A stretch of DNA of 26,569 bases from Chloroflexota bacterium. Lineage in GTDB: Bacteria > Chloroflexota > Dehalococcoidia > SM23-28-2 > RBG-16-64-32. Where the stretch lies: positions 1 to 26,569 of the forward strand of contig VBJT01000152.1 in assembly GCA_005880075.1 (NCBI GenBank), read 5' to 3'. The position numbers and the translations under genes are program-made. Positions 7,439 to 15,202 of the stretch are shown here, one piece after another (positions within the stretch are counted from its first letter, which is position 1; each line of letters starts with the position of its first letter). Under the pieces are notes generated by a model, which saw only the letters and a list, made by a program, of their open reading frames with translations, searched no databases and had not been told where the DNA came from.

Positions 7439-7575
7439 TTTCGACCTCCAGACCGGGTTCCGCAAACACCATAGCAGCCAGCCTGTGGGGGTTGGGTAAA
7501 CGAAATCGCCAGTTCAGGTGGGCCATTGGTTAAGATGGTTCATGTCGAACGCCGCGCCGTCTCCCTCCCGCGTGA

Positions 7576-7581
7576 TAGAAT
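7576..7581 (+). promoter_or_regulatory. ssrA: Probable -10 element of the ssrA promoter
   Basis: TAGAAT lies 8 bases before the predicted 5' end of tmRNA at 7590, the expected spacing. A clear -35 hexamer is not visible. Confidence 0.5.
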
Positions 7582-7589
7582 AAAAGCAC

Positions 7590-7948
7590 GGGGACGAAAG
7601 GGTTCGACAGGGAAGGTTGAGCCCGGATTGCAGGTCGAGTTCGTCACCAACTCGTAAATCAGGTGGCGCTAAAGTAACTGGCAGAACAAACCAGTACGCT
7701 TTGGCTGCCTAATTTAGGCTAGCCACGTTGGACCCAGGCCTCGCCCCGATGGGCAGGGTCCGACGACGCAATGTCGGGGCGCTGTCCCTCCGACGCCGAT
7801 AACGGGGGACCTAAGAACCATCGGCTGGCGCGGCGGCAAGTTTGCCGCGGACGTACGCCGCGCGAGATCCAAACGACGGCTAAGCCTGTAGGAGATTCGG
7901 GGAGGCTTTCCTCTGGACGAGGGGTTCAATTCCCCTCCGTCTCCACCA
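7590..7948 (+). ncRNA. ssrA: Transfer-messenger RNA (tmRNA)
   Basis: The 5' end GGGGACGAAAGGGTTCGAC and the 3' end, a T-arm GGTTCAATTCC followed by GTCTCC and an encoded ACCA (7945-7948), are the tRNA-like ends of one-piece tmRNA. GGGGAC pairs with GTCTCC apart from one G-U. The likely tag frame runs from GGC at 7680 to TAA at 7710-7712 and encodes GRTNQYALAA, ending in the ALAA degron that ClpXP recognises. The resume codon is inferred by comparison with E. coli (UAGUC-GCA versus here UAACU-GGC); an earlier resume point would lengthen the tag at its N-terminus. It rescues ribosomes stalled on broken mRNA together with SmpB, encoded at 4547-4999. Confidence 0.95.
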
Positions 7949-7961
7949 GAGTCGACTAACA

Positions 7962-7979
7962 AGCCGGCACAGGCCGGCT
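7962..7979. terminator. Hairpin between ssrA and the converging gene
   Basis: AGCCGGC-ACAG-GCCGGCT is a perfect 7-bp stem starting 14 bases after the CCA end of ssrA and abutting the stop codon of the minus-strand gene at 7980. No strong T-run follows on either side, so it is only a probable terminator. Confidence 0.5.
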
Positions 7980-8522
7980 CTAAGAGCGTATCAGGACCGC
8001 TTCCTCGGTCTCGAGTAGTTCTTCAAACAGCGAACGGTAGTACACGATCGCCTGCCTCAGCTCAGCCGCCCCCGCTTGGCCGCCGTCATCTGCTTGGGCG
8101 ATGCGATGCGCACGACGGTAGTTTTCGATTAGGACAGAATCTCCCCTGGAAACACTAGCAGGCTCTCGTTCGAGGTAGCCGCGTGCCTCCATTAGATCCT
8201 TCGCCAGGCGGTCGGCGTCCGCAATTGCAGAACGCGGGTCGTCCCCGAAAACCTCCTGTATTCTTCGCCATTCGCCCGAGAAGCGCGCCGCCTCGACGCT
8301 CGTTAGTGGGTTGGCTGTCAAGCTGTCTAGACTTTGCGCCGGCCCGATTTCCTCCTGGGGCGCTATACGGGCGCCCGTCGGCGTGGGTCTTCGCCCAAGC
8401 CCCATCGCCTGCCTCATTCTTAGGTCGCGCTGCTTTCGGTCCTCGTCGTAGAACAAGATTGCGATCCCAACGAGCAAGATAGCGACGACAACGCCAATAA
8501 GCAGAATCAAGATCGTCTCCAT
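7980..8522 (-). CDS. Single-pass membrane protein of unknown function
   Basis: 180 residues. One N-terminal membrane helix (about 4-24, rich in Ile/Leu/Val) is followed by a charged linker and a helical C-terminal domain. The stretch EWRRIQEVFGDDPRSAIADADRLAKDLMEARGYLE resembles a conserved block in uncharacterised actinobacterial and Chloroflexota proteins (recalled from family knowledge, not searched). The domain is probably cytoplasmic. GAGGAGG lies about 7 bases before the ATG. It converges on ssrA. I cannot assign a function. Confidence 0.75.
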   Translation of the reverse strand: METILILLIGVVVAILLVGIAILFYDEDRKQRDLRMRQAMGLGRRPTPTGARIAPQEEIGPAQSLDSLTANPLTSVEAARFSGEWRRIQEVFGDDPRSAIADADRLAKDLMEARGYLEREPASVSRGDSVLIENYRRAHRIAQADDGGQAGAAELRQAIVYYRSLFEELLETEEAVLIRS

Positions 8523-8648
8523 CTCGCTGCCTCCTCTCTCAAGGGCGGCACCCTTCCGTCAAGGGCGAGCATAATCCGTCAAAGCTTGCACGACAGTAAC
8601 ACCGAGCGGCGCTGGGGTTTCAGAAAGCTAGCGGGGTCGCGACCAGAT

Positions 8649-9524
8649 TCAGGCAGGTTCGGAGGGTTCAGCGTCGGCTTCGCTGCGGCGCAGGCCGGAG
8701 CGAGGAAGGTCGATTTCCGGGGCATCGAGCGCAGGCGGGCGGCCCATGAATGCCCGCATCGTCCAGTCGACGATCTGCGGCGCGACGGTGTTCAGAGCAA
8801 CCGCCGCAATATCTTCCGGGGAGATGTACGCATCGCGGAATCCGAATCGGATGGCCTGCGAGATGCGGTGACCGACGACGCTGGCGTCAACGAAGCGCGC
8901 AACGGGTGGCAAGGACGGCACCTCGAGCTCCTGCGTCATGTTCTCCATAAATGAAGTCGACGTCAGTCCGGGATAGATAGTGCTCACGCCGATCCCGCTG
9001 CCAGCGAGTTCAGAGCGCAGCGCATCTGATGCCGCCGAAAGAGCGAACTTGGTGGCCGAATAGATGCCCATGTACGGCGGCGATACCTTCGCGGCCACCG
9101 ACGCCACGTTCACGATATGCCCGTTCCGCTGGGCCTGCATGTACGGGACGGCCGCCTGAATGCAATGGATGGCGCCCCAGAAATTGACTTCGAATAGGCG
9201 GCGCATGTTCTCGGGGTTCCCGCCGGCGATAGGTGCGAAAAGACCCGCACCGGCGTTGTTGACGAGGATGTCTACGCCGCCGAACTCCTCGGCTGTTTTG
9301 CGGACCAGCGCTTCAACCGCGAGACGATCGGTCACGTCCGTCGGCACCACCAGCGTCCGGCCGGGAAGCGCGACCAGGTCAAGCGCCAGCGCTTCGAGCC
9401 TGTCCCGATTACGGGAAGCGAGCACGACATTCACTTGCTGACCGGCGAGCTCGCGCGCCGCTGCCTGGCCGATGCCCGACGAAGCGCCGGTGATGATCGC
9501 GGTGCAGCCTTCGATGCGCATCAT
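8649..9524 (-). CDS. Short-chain dehydrogenase/reductase (SDR)
   Basis: 291-residue classical SDR using NAD(P)H. TGASSGIG (12-19) is the nucleotide-binding loop, NNAG (89-92) the structural motif, and Ser142 with YSATK (Tyr155, Lys159) the catalytic residues. A C-terminal extension of about 50 residues is less typical. The ATG at 9524 overlaps the phaC stop by four bases (ATGA), so the two are translationally coupled; an open frame further upstream into phaC is ignored for that reason. The position after phaC suggests a role in hydroxyacyl-CoA supply, such as an acetoacetyl-CoA reductase, but the sequence does not prove this and other lipid or alcohol substrates remain possible. Confidence 0.88.
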   Translation of the reverse strand: MMRIEGCTAIITGASSGIGQAAARELAGQQVNVVLASRNRDRLEALALDLVALPGRTLVVPTDVTDRLAVEALVRKTAEEFGGVDILVNNAGAGLFAPIAGGNPENMRRLFEVNFWGAIHCIQAAVPYMQAQRNGHIVNVASVAAKVSPPYMGIYSATKFALSAASDALRSELAGSGIGVSTIYPGLTSTSFMENMTQELEVPSLPPVARFVDASVVGHRISQAIRFGFRDAYISPEDIAAVALNTVAPQIVDWTMRAFMGRPPALDAPEIDLPRSGLRRSEADAEPSEPA

Positions 9525-10606
9525 ATTGAGCGCTCGCCGAGCCATTCGGCGACCTTCGGCCAAAGCCGCCCAACGGCGTTCTTGCCGGCCACGAGGCTGA
9601 CGTGCCCTCCTTTTAGGAGGACGTCCTCGGTGTCCGGGCTGCCGACCAGCGAAGTCAGTGGCCTCGTCGCCGCATAGGGCGCGATATGGTCGTGTTCCGC
9701 CATAACGTTGAGAACCGGGCAGGTGATCGCTTTCGTGTCCACCCGCCTGTTGTCCAGCGTGAGAGTGTTCTTCATCAGTTTGTTCTCCCACATTAGCTCG
9801 CGGATCATCTGGCGGTAGGCCTCACCGGCGAACGGGATCTGCTCGTTCGTCCACTTGTACATGACGCGGTAACCGTATACGAAGGTGGGGTCCCACAGAT
9901 TGTCCAGCAGGCGGACATAGCTCATCCAGCGGTCCATCGGCCGCAGCATCTCGAAGGAGCGCAGCATGAAATCGGGCGGGATGTTTCCGATGGCATCGAC
10001 TATACGGTCCACATCAAACCAGCGCCGATCCGAGAAGTGCCGGAACAGCCCCATGCCGTCCATATCGACCGGCGTGGCTGCGCAGACCATATTGGCGATG
10101 GGCGCGTCCGGGTTGAGTCCCGCGTACATGAGCGCCAACTGGCCACCCATGCAGTAACCCAGGATGCTGTAGTCCTTCTCCCCGGTCGCCTTCTGCACCT
10201 GCTCGAAACAGCGGGGCATGAAGTCCAGCACATAGTCGTCCAGCTTCAAGCGCTTGTCTTCCGGCCGGGGAATGCCCCAGTCCACCATGAAGACGTCGAA
10301 GCCCTGCGCCAGCATGTACTGGACGAAGCTCTGGCCGAAGGTGAGGTCAAGGATGAACGGCTTGCTGACAAGCGACATGACGAAGACGACAGGCACGCGG
10401 TACACCTCGTCGGTCATGGGGCGATAGTGATACAGGCGGAGCGTCCCGCGTGAGTAGATGACGTCCTTCGGAGTGACGCCAACGGGCGGCTCCTCACGGG
10501 CGAGGAGAATATCGAGACCCTTCTCGAGCCGCTGGCGGTTCTTCTGGACCTCCGTTTGGGCGGCGCCGAGAAGTCTATTTACATCGGGCTGACGGACGGT
10601 AGCCAC
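9521..10606 (-). CDS. phaC: Class III poly(R)-hydroxyalkanoate synthase, catalytic subunit PhaC
   Basis: 361 residues, the length of class III PhaC. It polymerises (R)-3-hydroxyacyl-CoA into storage polyester at the granule surface. Visible: the alpha/beta-hydrolase fold, the lipase-like box GYCMGG with catalytic Cys152, Asp306 in AEHDHIAP, and His335 in KGGHVSL. These match the Cys-Asp-His triad of the Allochromatium enzyme. VDWGIPR and YPD/NLWDPT-type motifs also fit. The GTG start is supported by AAGGAGG six bases upstream. It is preceded by phaE (31 bases) and followed by an SDR gene with a four-base overlap, as in one operon. Confidence 0.95.
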   Translation of the reverse strand: MATVRQPDVNRLLGAAQTEVQKNRQRLEKGLDILLAREEPPVGVTPKDVIYSRGTLRLYHYRPMTDEVYRVPVVFVMSLVSKPFILDLTFGQSFVQYMLAQGFDVFMVDWGIPRPEDKRLKLDDYVLDFMPRCFEQVQKATGEKDYSILGYCMGGQLALMYAGLNPDAPIANMVCAATPVDMDGMGLFRHFSDRRWFDVDRIVDAIGNIPPDFMLRSFEMLRPMDRWMSYVRLLDNLWDPTFVYGYRVMYKWTNEQIPFAGEAYRQMIRELMWENKLMKNTLTLDNRRVDTKAITCPVLNVMAEHDHIAPYAATRPLTSLVGSPDTEDVLLKGGHVSLVAGKNAVGRLWPKVAEWLGERSI

Positions 10607-10636
10607 GGCTGCCCTCCTTGGAGCGGGGATGGACTG

Positions 10637-11044
10637 TTACTTCGATTCGTTTTTGGACGTGCGGGGGCGGCGCGTTCGGCGCGGCCGCAGTTGGGTGACG
10701 GCTGCCGTGGTCGGGATGCCGGACGCGGAAGCGAGGTTGTTCAGGTTCGTCTCGAGCGTCGCCAGCCGCTCCTCGATGTTATGGAGCCGCTCGCCGAGTT
10801 CGACCACGTCGCTGTGTGTCGGAAGGTTGAACGTGTTCAAATAGCGCTCCATCCCCTGGTTGAGCGCGCGCTGCACGACGGAGTAGGCCTCCATGTAGCT
10901 GCCGGCGACGCGGCCGAAAGAGTCTCGGCCCATGACCTCGGCAAAGAAGCTGTTCCATTGGCGCTCCGTTTCGGTCAGCCAGTTGCGCCACAGATCCATC
11001 GCCTCGCCGGCGGCGCCATCGGTGCGGGTGCTCGTCTCAGGCAT
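10637..11044 (-). CDS. phaE: Class III PHA synthase subunit PhaE-like
   Basis: 135 residues, much shorter than classical PhaE (about 350). The conserved C-terminal PhaE signature is present: MERYLNTFNLPTHSDVVELGERLHNIEERLATLE, a helix able to pair with PhaC. Aromatic-rich WLTETERQWNSFF near the N-terminus may contact the granule or PhaC. A basic tail (RPRRTRRPRTSK) ends the protein. The ATG follows the phaQ stop directly (TAAATG), with GGAGGAG just upstream, and phaC follows after 31 bases. The context makes PhaE the best call. The short form may be a minimal activator of PhaC; a phasin-like role is the alternative. Confidence 0.82.
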   Translation of the reverse strand: MPETSTRTDGAAGEAMDLWRNWLTETERQWNSFFAEVMGRDSFGRVAGSYMEAYSVVQRALNQGMERYLNTFNLPTHSDVVELGERLHNIEERLATLETNLNNLASASGIPTTAAVTQLRPRRTRRPRTSKNESK

Positions 11045-11503
11045 TTACTCCTCCTCTGCCGGCTCGTCCGGGCTATGAGCGGCCTCGGACCGCCGGGCGG
11101 CGGGACGGTTGAGATTGTCTAACGAGTTGAGGGCGGAATGCAATACCTGCTGATAGCGGCCGAACAGCTCCAGCCACACGTCGAGCATCGCCTCTCCGGC
11201 CTGCGTGAGGGCGTACATCCGCCGCGCAGGCCCGGACTCAGACGTATCCCAGAAGGACGAGACCAGTCCGGCGCGCTCCAGCTGTCGGAGCGTCCGGTAT
11301 ACCGTTGTCGAATCGAAGCTTGCGAGGCCGGCCTTTCCCAGTTCCTGCACGAGCTGATAGCCGTATGCATTCCAACGGCGCAGGTAGGCCAGCAAGCTGG
11401 AGCTGAGCAGATCGCCGTGCAGGCGAGGACTAAATGGAGAGCCCGCCGGTTTGCCGTTACGGGCTGCGTCCTTTCCCGGGTTTTTCTTAGCTGTTTTCGC
11501 CAT
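11045..11503 (-). CDS. phaQ: PadR-family regulator, PhaQ-like (PHB-responsive repressor)
   Basis: 152 residues. A basic, disordered N-terminus (1-27) precedes a PadR winged helix (about 30-115): LLAYLRRWNAYGYQLVQELGK, FDSTTVYRTLRQLERAGLVSSFW, then ARRMYALTQAGEAML and a C-terminal dimerisation helix. PhaQ in Bacillus is a PadR-type repressor that senses PHB and controls phasin genes (family knowledge). Here it heads the phaE-phaC-SDR operon and is divergent from a phasin-like gene, exactly the setting for that role. It probably represses the shared intergenic region. The assignment beyond PadR family rests on context. Confidence 0.82.
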   Translation of the reverse strand: MAKTAKKNPGKDAARNGKPAGSPFSPRLHGDLLSSSLLAYLRRWNAYGYQLVQELGKAGLASFDSTTVYRTLRQLERAGLVSSFWDTSESGPARRMYALTQAGEAMLDVWLELFGRYQQVLHSALNSLDNLNRPAARRSEAAHSPDEPAEEE

Positions 11504-11529
11504 TTTCTGGAATTCGCCCTCTCAAGGGG

Positions 11530-11583
11530 TTGACATCAAATTGCTACTATGTGTATTCTGCACCTAGATGAATTCTTTGTCAA
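11530..11583 (+). promoter_or_regulatory. Phasin promoter with possible PhaQ operator
   Basis: TTGACA (11530-11535) and TATTCT (11554-11559) are 18 bases apart and point to a start near 11567. The -35 hexamer is also one arm of an inverted repeat, TTGACA...TGTCAA (11530-11535 and 11578-11583), that brackets the core promoter. GAATTC occurs at 11510 and 11570, 60 bases apart. I infer a possible repressor site; the hexamer match may be chance. Confidence 0.5.
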
Positions 11584-11599
11584 TAGGAGGTTAGAGCAA

Positions 11600-12085
11600 A
11601 TGCCCAGGACAGAAAACGTGGACAAGTTCTTCACTGCGGTAAACGAGGCGTACGACGCCCTCCTCGACGCCGCTAAGTCGGCTAACGACCGCGGCTACCG
11701 AGTCTCTCGGCAACTTATCGACGAGGTTGAGCGCGGCCAGCGCGAGGCGATCGACCTCACCCGACGCATCGCCTCTTCCCCGCGAGACGTGAGCGGCTTC
11801 TATACCGCCGCGGTGCGTTCGGCGACGGACTCCCAGGGACGCGTGCTCGACCTGACGCGCCAGCTGCTGGACGAGCTTTCGGACAGCCAGCGTGAGGGCC
11901 GCGAGGTTGTGCGGCGCGTGATTGAGTCCAACCGCTCCGCCGGTCAGGCCGCGATCGAGGCGACGCGAGAGGCCGTCGGCCGCGCAGGTACGGCGGTCCA
12001 GAGCATCCGCAGTCGCGCCACCAATGGGCGCCCGAAGGCGACCGCGCGCAAGAGCGCCCGCGAGTCATCCGGCACCACCAGCTAG
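11600..12085 (+). CDS. Phasin-like granule-associated protein
   Basis: 161 residues from the ATG at 11600, chosen because AGGAGG (11585-11590) sits 9 bases before it; an in-frame ATG at 11549 lies inside the promoter. The protein is almost wholly amphipathic helix: repeated LDLTRQLLDELSDSQREGREVVRR-type heptads (about 10-130), as in phasins that coat PHA granules. The tail (about 135-161; RPKATARKSARES) is rich in Lys, Arg and Ala, like the DNA-binding tails of PhaF/PhaM-type phasins that tether granules to the nucleoid. Divergence from phaQ supports the role. Sequence similarity alone would be weak. Confidence 0.75.
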   Translation: MPRTENVDKFFTAVNEAYDALLDAAKSANDRGYRVSRQLIDEVERGQREAIDLTRRIASSPRDVSGFYTAAVRSATDSQGRVLDLTRQLLDELSDSQREGREVVRRVIESNRSAGQAAIEATREAVGRAGTAVQSIRSRATNGRPKATARKSARESSGTTS

Positions 12086-12108
12086 TCGCCTCCCGCTCCC
12101 GCAGCGAT

Positions 12109-12143
12109 GAGACGCCCCGGTTTTCCGGGGCATCTCTCTTCTT
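12109..12143 (+). terminator. Intrinsic terminator after the phasin-like gene
   Basis: GAGA-c-GCCCCGG (12109-12120), loop TTTT, CCGGGGC-a-TCTC (12125-12136): an 11-bp stem with one mismatch, followed by the pyrimidine run TCTTCTTG. It begins 24 bases after the phasin stop. The rest of 12144-12299 shows no gene. Confidence 0.75.
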
Positions 12144-12299
12144 GTCCGCAGCTTTCCGCTGACGGTCCATCATTTTGGAGGTACGGCGCCCCGGAACGGT
12201 TTCGGAAAAGTAAACAACTGAAGACTGACCGGTGACTGCTGACAGCTACGCCCGCCGATTGACGTAACGGATTTCCCCGGCGCAGCGTCAACCATAACG

Positions 12300-12755
12300 A
12301 TGAGCTACTCAGACGAGACCCCCACCACTGTCGCCGGCTCAGGTTGCCCGGTCTGCGGCTCCCGCGCTCAGGCCGGCTCCCTCTTCTGCGCGGCCTGCGG
12401 GGCCTTCCTCAAGACCGAGGATGGCCGCCGCACGAAGAAGCGTGAGACGCGCACCGCCGTCGCCAACGGCCACTCCGCCGATGTCCCGGGCGACTACTCG
12501 CTCGTCCAACTTCTCGGCGAGGTGGCCCACCTCCAGCGCGACCTCCTCAAGCAGTTCCGCCAGGGCCAGGCTGTGCAGGCCCGCCAGTTCTCGCGCGCGC
12601 TCGAAGCCCAGGCTCTCCAGCTCGACAAGGCACTCGCGCATGCCGCCGGTCAGGTGGAGGCGTCCGAGCAGCGGCTCCTCCTCTGGCAGCGTTGGGCCGC
12701 CGGGCTCGCCGCCGCCGTCGTCTTCGTCCTCGTCGTCTCCACCCAGCTTCTCTAA
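12300..12755 (+). CDS. Zinc-ribbon protein with coiled coil and C-terminal membrane anchor
   Basis: 151 residues. An N-terminal zinc ribbon, CPVC (16-19) and CAAC (30-33), is followed by a basic linker, a helical probable coiled coil (about 65-125; rich in Gln, Leu and Arg) and one C-terminal membrane helix (about 130-149). The layout suggests a tail-anchored protein with its ribbon in the cytoplasm. Function unknown. No good ribosome-binding site precedes the ATG. The stop lies three bases from the stop of the opposite-strand YihY gene. Confidence 0.72.
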   Translation: MSYSDETPTTVAGSGCPVCGSRAQAGSLFCAACGAFLKTEDGRRTKKRETRTAVANGHSADVPGDYSLVQLLGEVAHLQRDLLKQFRQGQAVQARQFSRALEAQALQLDKALAHAAGQVEASEQRLLLWQRWAAGLAAAVVFVLVVSTQLL

Positions 12756-12758
12756 CCC

Positions 12759-13683
12759 TTAAGGCTGCGCCCGCGCCGATTGCTCGGTGCGCTGCTCGCT
12801 GGAGCGGCTCGTCCGAGCGTCTTCCACCCGCGCGTTCAGGACCGCACCTCCTAGGAACAGCAGGTTTGACCAGTACAGCCAGACGATCGCCGCGATCATC
12901 GCCACGATCAGCCCGTACGTCCGGTTTGCGGACTCCGATTCCGAAAGATAGATCGAGGCCGCTATCGAGGCCACCACCCAGGCCGCTGCGAAGAGGAGCG
13001 CCCCCGGGGTGACCCAGCGAAACGGCTCGTCGCGGTCCGGCCCCTTCCAGTACAGCAGCGCCGCCGCCAGTGCGACGACTAGCAGTGCCAACGGCCAAAC
13101 GACCGCCGGCCACGTCCCGTCCAATGATGTCGTCGAGGCCATCAACGAAAGCTCCCCGAAAGACGATTACAACACTCGCGCCGACAATCATCGTGCCAAG
13201 CACGAGCGCGAGGGCTATCGCGAGGAGCTTGCGCCGGATGAAGCCGCGGCGCTCCTCGGTGCGGAAGATACGGTTCAGCCCCTTCATTGCCGACCCGACG
13301 AGGTTAGAGCCTGCCCAGGCGACGCCGATGAGGCCAAAGGCTAACGCGCCCTGCCCCTTGCTGTCCACGACGTCGTTGAGGAACCCCTCGACTACGGCGC
13401 TGGCGTTCTGAGGTAACACGTCCTGAGCCGATGAGACGAGACGCTCGCGCATGTCCTGCACGCCGAAGACGTCGTCTACGGTGGCCGCCAGTCCGGCCAG
13501 CAACAGGAGGAACGAAAAGAGCGCGAAGAGCGAATGGTACGCCATCTCGGCCGCCAGTCCCGGCACGTCGGCTTCGGCCACGTCCTTCACCGTCTGCCGG
13601 ACGAGCTCGACCGCCCCTCGCCTGGCCGCCGTTGTTGTAGCCTCGGCCTCTCGCGAGACCAGCGCTCCGCGCGTCGTTACCAT
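12759..13683 (-). pseudogene. YihY/BrkB-family membrane protein, interrupted by a one-base frameshift
   Basis: Two minus-strand frames together give one YihY/BrkB protein of about 308 residues (usual 280-330). The first (13683 to about 13116) reads the N-terminal part: VPGLAAEMAYHSLFALFSFLLLLAG, GAWAGSNLVGSAMKGLNRIF-type motif and further helices. The second (about 13115 to 12759) supplies the C-terminal helices, RWVTPGALLFAAAWVVASIAASIYL and IVWLYWSNLLFLGGAVLNARVED, which are highly typical. Dropping one base in the CCC at 13116-13118 joins them as IIGRTWPAVVW. The family is a multi-pass inner-membrane protein of unknown transport role. The break could be a real pseudogene, an assembly error or, less likely, programmed frameshifting. 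Downstream of the break the first frame gives only low-complexity Arg/Gly/Ala sequence. Confidence 0.85.
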
Positions 13684-13763
13684 TTGGCCCAGTATCGCCA
13701 GTCGGGCCTTGCAGCCGCATACACGCGGCGGTGGAAGGCGTATCGAATGCCGCTATTAGCGGA

Positions 13764-15056
13764 CTACGGCGCGATCCAGACGTTGATCGATGCTTGTTGG
13801 TATGTCACTTCACCTTCCTCGAAGCCAAACGATAGGACTGAAGGGCCTGGATGGGCGTCGGCAGGTACTTCGAGATACATCTCGAACGTGGCGCTGGCCT
13901 GTGGGGGCATCGGATTTACGGACTCGCAATTGAGCCGGTGGGAGCTGAAGCTCCCGGTGGCGCCTTCGAGTTCCTGGTGATAAGTGGGACATTGCGGCCA
14001 CTCTAAGGGCGCTGGCGAGCGGTCAGGACAAGGAGGTCTACAACTGGTCACCGGCGGCTCGTTAAGTAACGTGACGAAGAACCGTAGGCGTTCACCCGGA
14101 TGGGCAAACGCCGGCGCGTCGATCTTCGTCTGTACCGCATATCCACTCCCGCTGCAGCAGTCTTCCGGCTCCAACTGGGCCCGATACGTCTCGCCCGCGC
14201 AAGGCGTGCCCCACCCCCCGGCGGGGCCTGGCTTGACTGTAGCATTGCCTAGCCTCGGCCCTGGACTAATGACCATCTGCGTCACTGGCGGCACCGTACA
14301 TGGGAAGGTGTCGATCTCACCGCCAGCCGAAAACCCGAAGCCAGGCGACGGCAAGGATATACCGGGATACTCAGGGCCATTCTCCAGGTAGATGATGTTC
14401 CCCCCTATGCGCTCAGCCGATAAACTCAGATCCCCGTCAGCTGTTGCAAAGCCGACGTCAAGCGTTGAGCCAACGAAGCAGGGTGCAGCCTTATTCCTGA
14501 CGCCGATCGCCCAAGATGAGGTGTCTTTTGGACCGGCGCCGATATAGGAAGGGTCCGCCGCACTTACGTTCAGTTGAAGATCAGCCGCCTGGCAGGGCGG
14601 CACGCCGGGGATCGTGAACGGATGAGCGTTGCTCGATGCTGGGAGGTCAGTCCAGGGCACAGGGTTCTCCGCTGAGGTGAGAATGAGGCCTTGCTTCGGC
14701 GTCGACGGCGGTTGTTGCGCATCCGTCGGGCCGTCGGTGCGAAGGACGCCCCAGGCCAGCACGGGCAGCCCCGCGGCCGTTGCCGCGACTGTGGCCGCCC
14801 CCGCGATGCGCGCCCACAACGGCCACGCCGGCCACCAGCGTCTCCGCTCCGGAAGCGCGACCGTCGCCGCTTCCTCGCGGCTCGTCACGCCGAGCTTCGA
14901 CAGTATCTCTGAGACGTGGAACTTCGCCGTTCGCTCGGTGATGCCGAGACGCTCGGCGATCTGTGAGTTGCTCGCGCCGGCGCGCAACAGCTCGAGCACC
15001 TCCCACTCGCGTGGGGTGAGAATATCCGGATGACGCGGGCGCCCTCGACTAGCCAT
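13764..15056 (-). CDS. Membrane-tethered LuxR-type HTH regulator with DUF4232-like outer domain
   Basis: 430 residues. An N-terminal LuxR/GerE helix-turn-helix (about 11-67: LTPREWEVLELLRAGASNSQIAERLG, RTAKFHVSEILSKLGV) has no receiver or ligand domain before it. A basic/Trp stretch (RRRWWPAWPLW) leads into one membrane helix (about 81-105) and a roughly 320-residue extracytoplasmic region. Its first part (PPCQAADLQLNV...GVRNKAAPCFVGSTLDVGF) resembles DUF4232, with the two-Cys spacing of that family. The second part is Cys/Pro-rich. The layout is like ToxR/CadC, with DNA-binding inside and a sensor outside, but with a LuxR-type HTH. TACATT (minus, 15069-15064) lies 7 bases before the ATG, suggesting a leaderless mRNA. 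The signal sensed is unknown. Confidence 0.8.
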   Translation of the reverse strand: MASRGRPRHPDILTPREWEVLELLRAGASNSQIAERLGITERTAKFHVSEILSKLGVTSREEAATVALPERRRWWPAWPLWARIAGAATVAATAAGLPVLAWGVLRTDGPTDAQQPPSTPKQGLILTSAENPVPWTDLPASSNAHPFTIPGVPPCQAADLQLNVSAADPSYIGAGPKDTSSWAIGVRNKAAPCFVGSTLDVGFATADGDLSLSAERIGGNIIYLENGPEYPGISLPSPGFGFSAGGEIDTFPCTVPPVTQMVISPGPRLGNATVKPGPAGGWGTPCAGETYRAQLEPEDCCSGSGYAVQTKIDAPAFAHPGERLRFFVTLLNEPPVTSCRPPCPDRSPAPLEWPQCPTYHQELEGATGSFSSHRLNCESVNPMPPQASATFEMYLEVPADAHPGPSVLSFGFEEGEVTYQQASINVWIAP

Positions 15057-15162
15057 TACGCCAAATGTAGCGCCTTCCGCGCGGAATTACACTGTCCTCG
15101 GCCCAGACGACCTTGCAGGGATCGTATCGCAAGCCCATTCAGCACTGAGCTCCGTGTGCGTT

Positions 15163-15168
15163 TACAAT
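15163..15168 (+). promoter_or_regulatory. Probable -10 element for the 15203 membrane-protein gene
   Basis: TACAAT lies 20 bases before the RBS AAGGAGG (15188-15194). No convincing -35 is visible, so this is tentative. Confidence 0.35.
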
Positions 15169-15202
15169 ATGACGCACCATTTCCGCTAAGGAGGATTATC
15201 GA

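Noticed and set aside
9525..9791. Upstream extension of the SDR frame into phaC
   Set aside because: The extra residues are low-complexity His/Gly/Arg sequence, the SDR fold starts at the ATG at 9524, and that ATG gives a standard four-base overlap with the phaC stop.
12547..12758. C-terminal extension of the YihY frame overlapping the zinc-ribbon gene
   Set aside because: It is reading past the frameshift; the proper C-terminus is in the other frame and ends at 12759.
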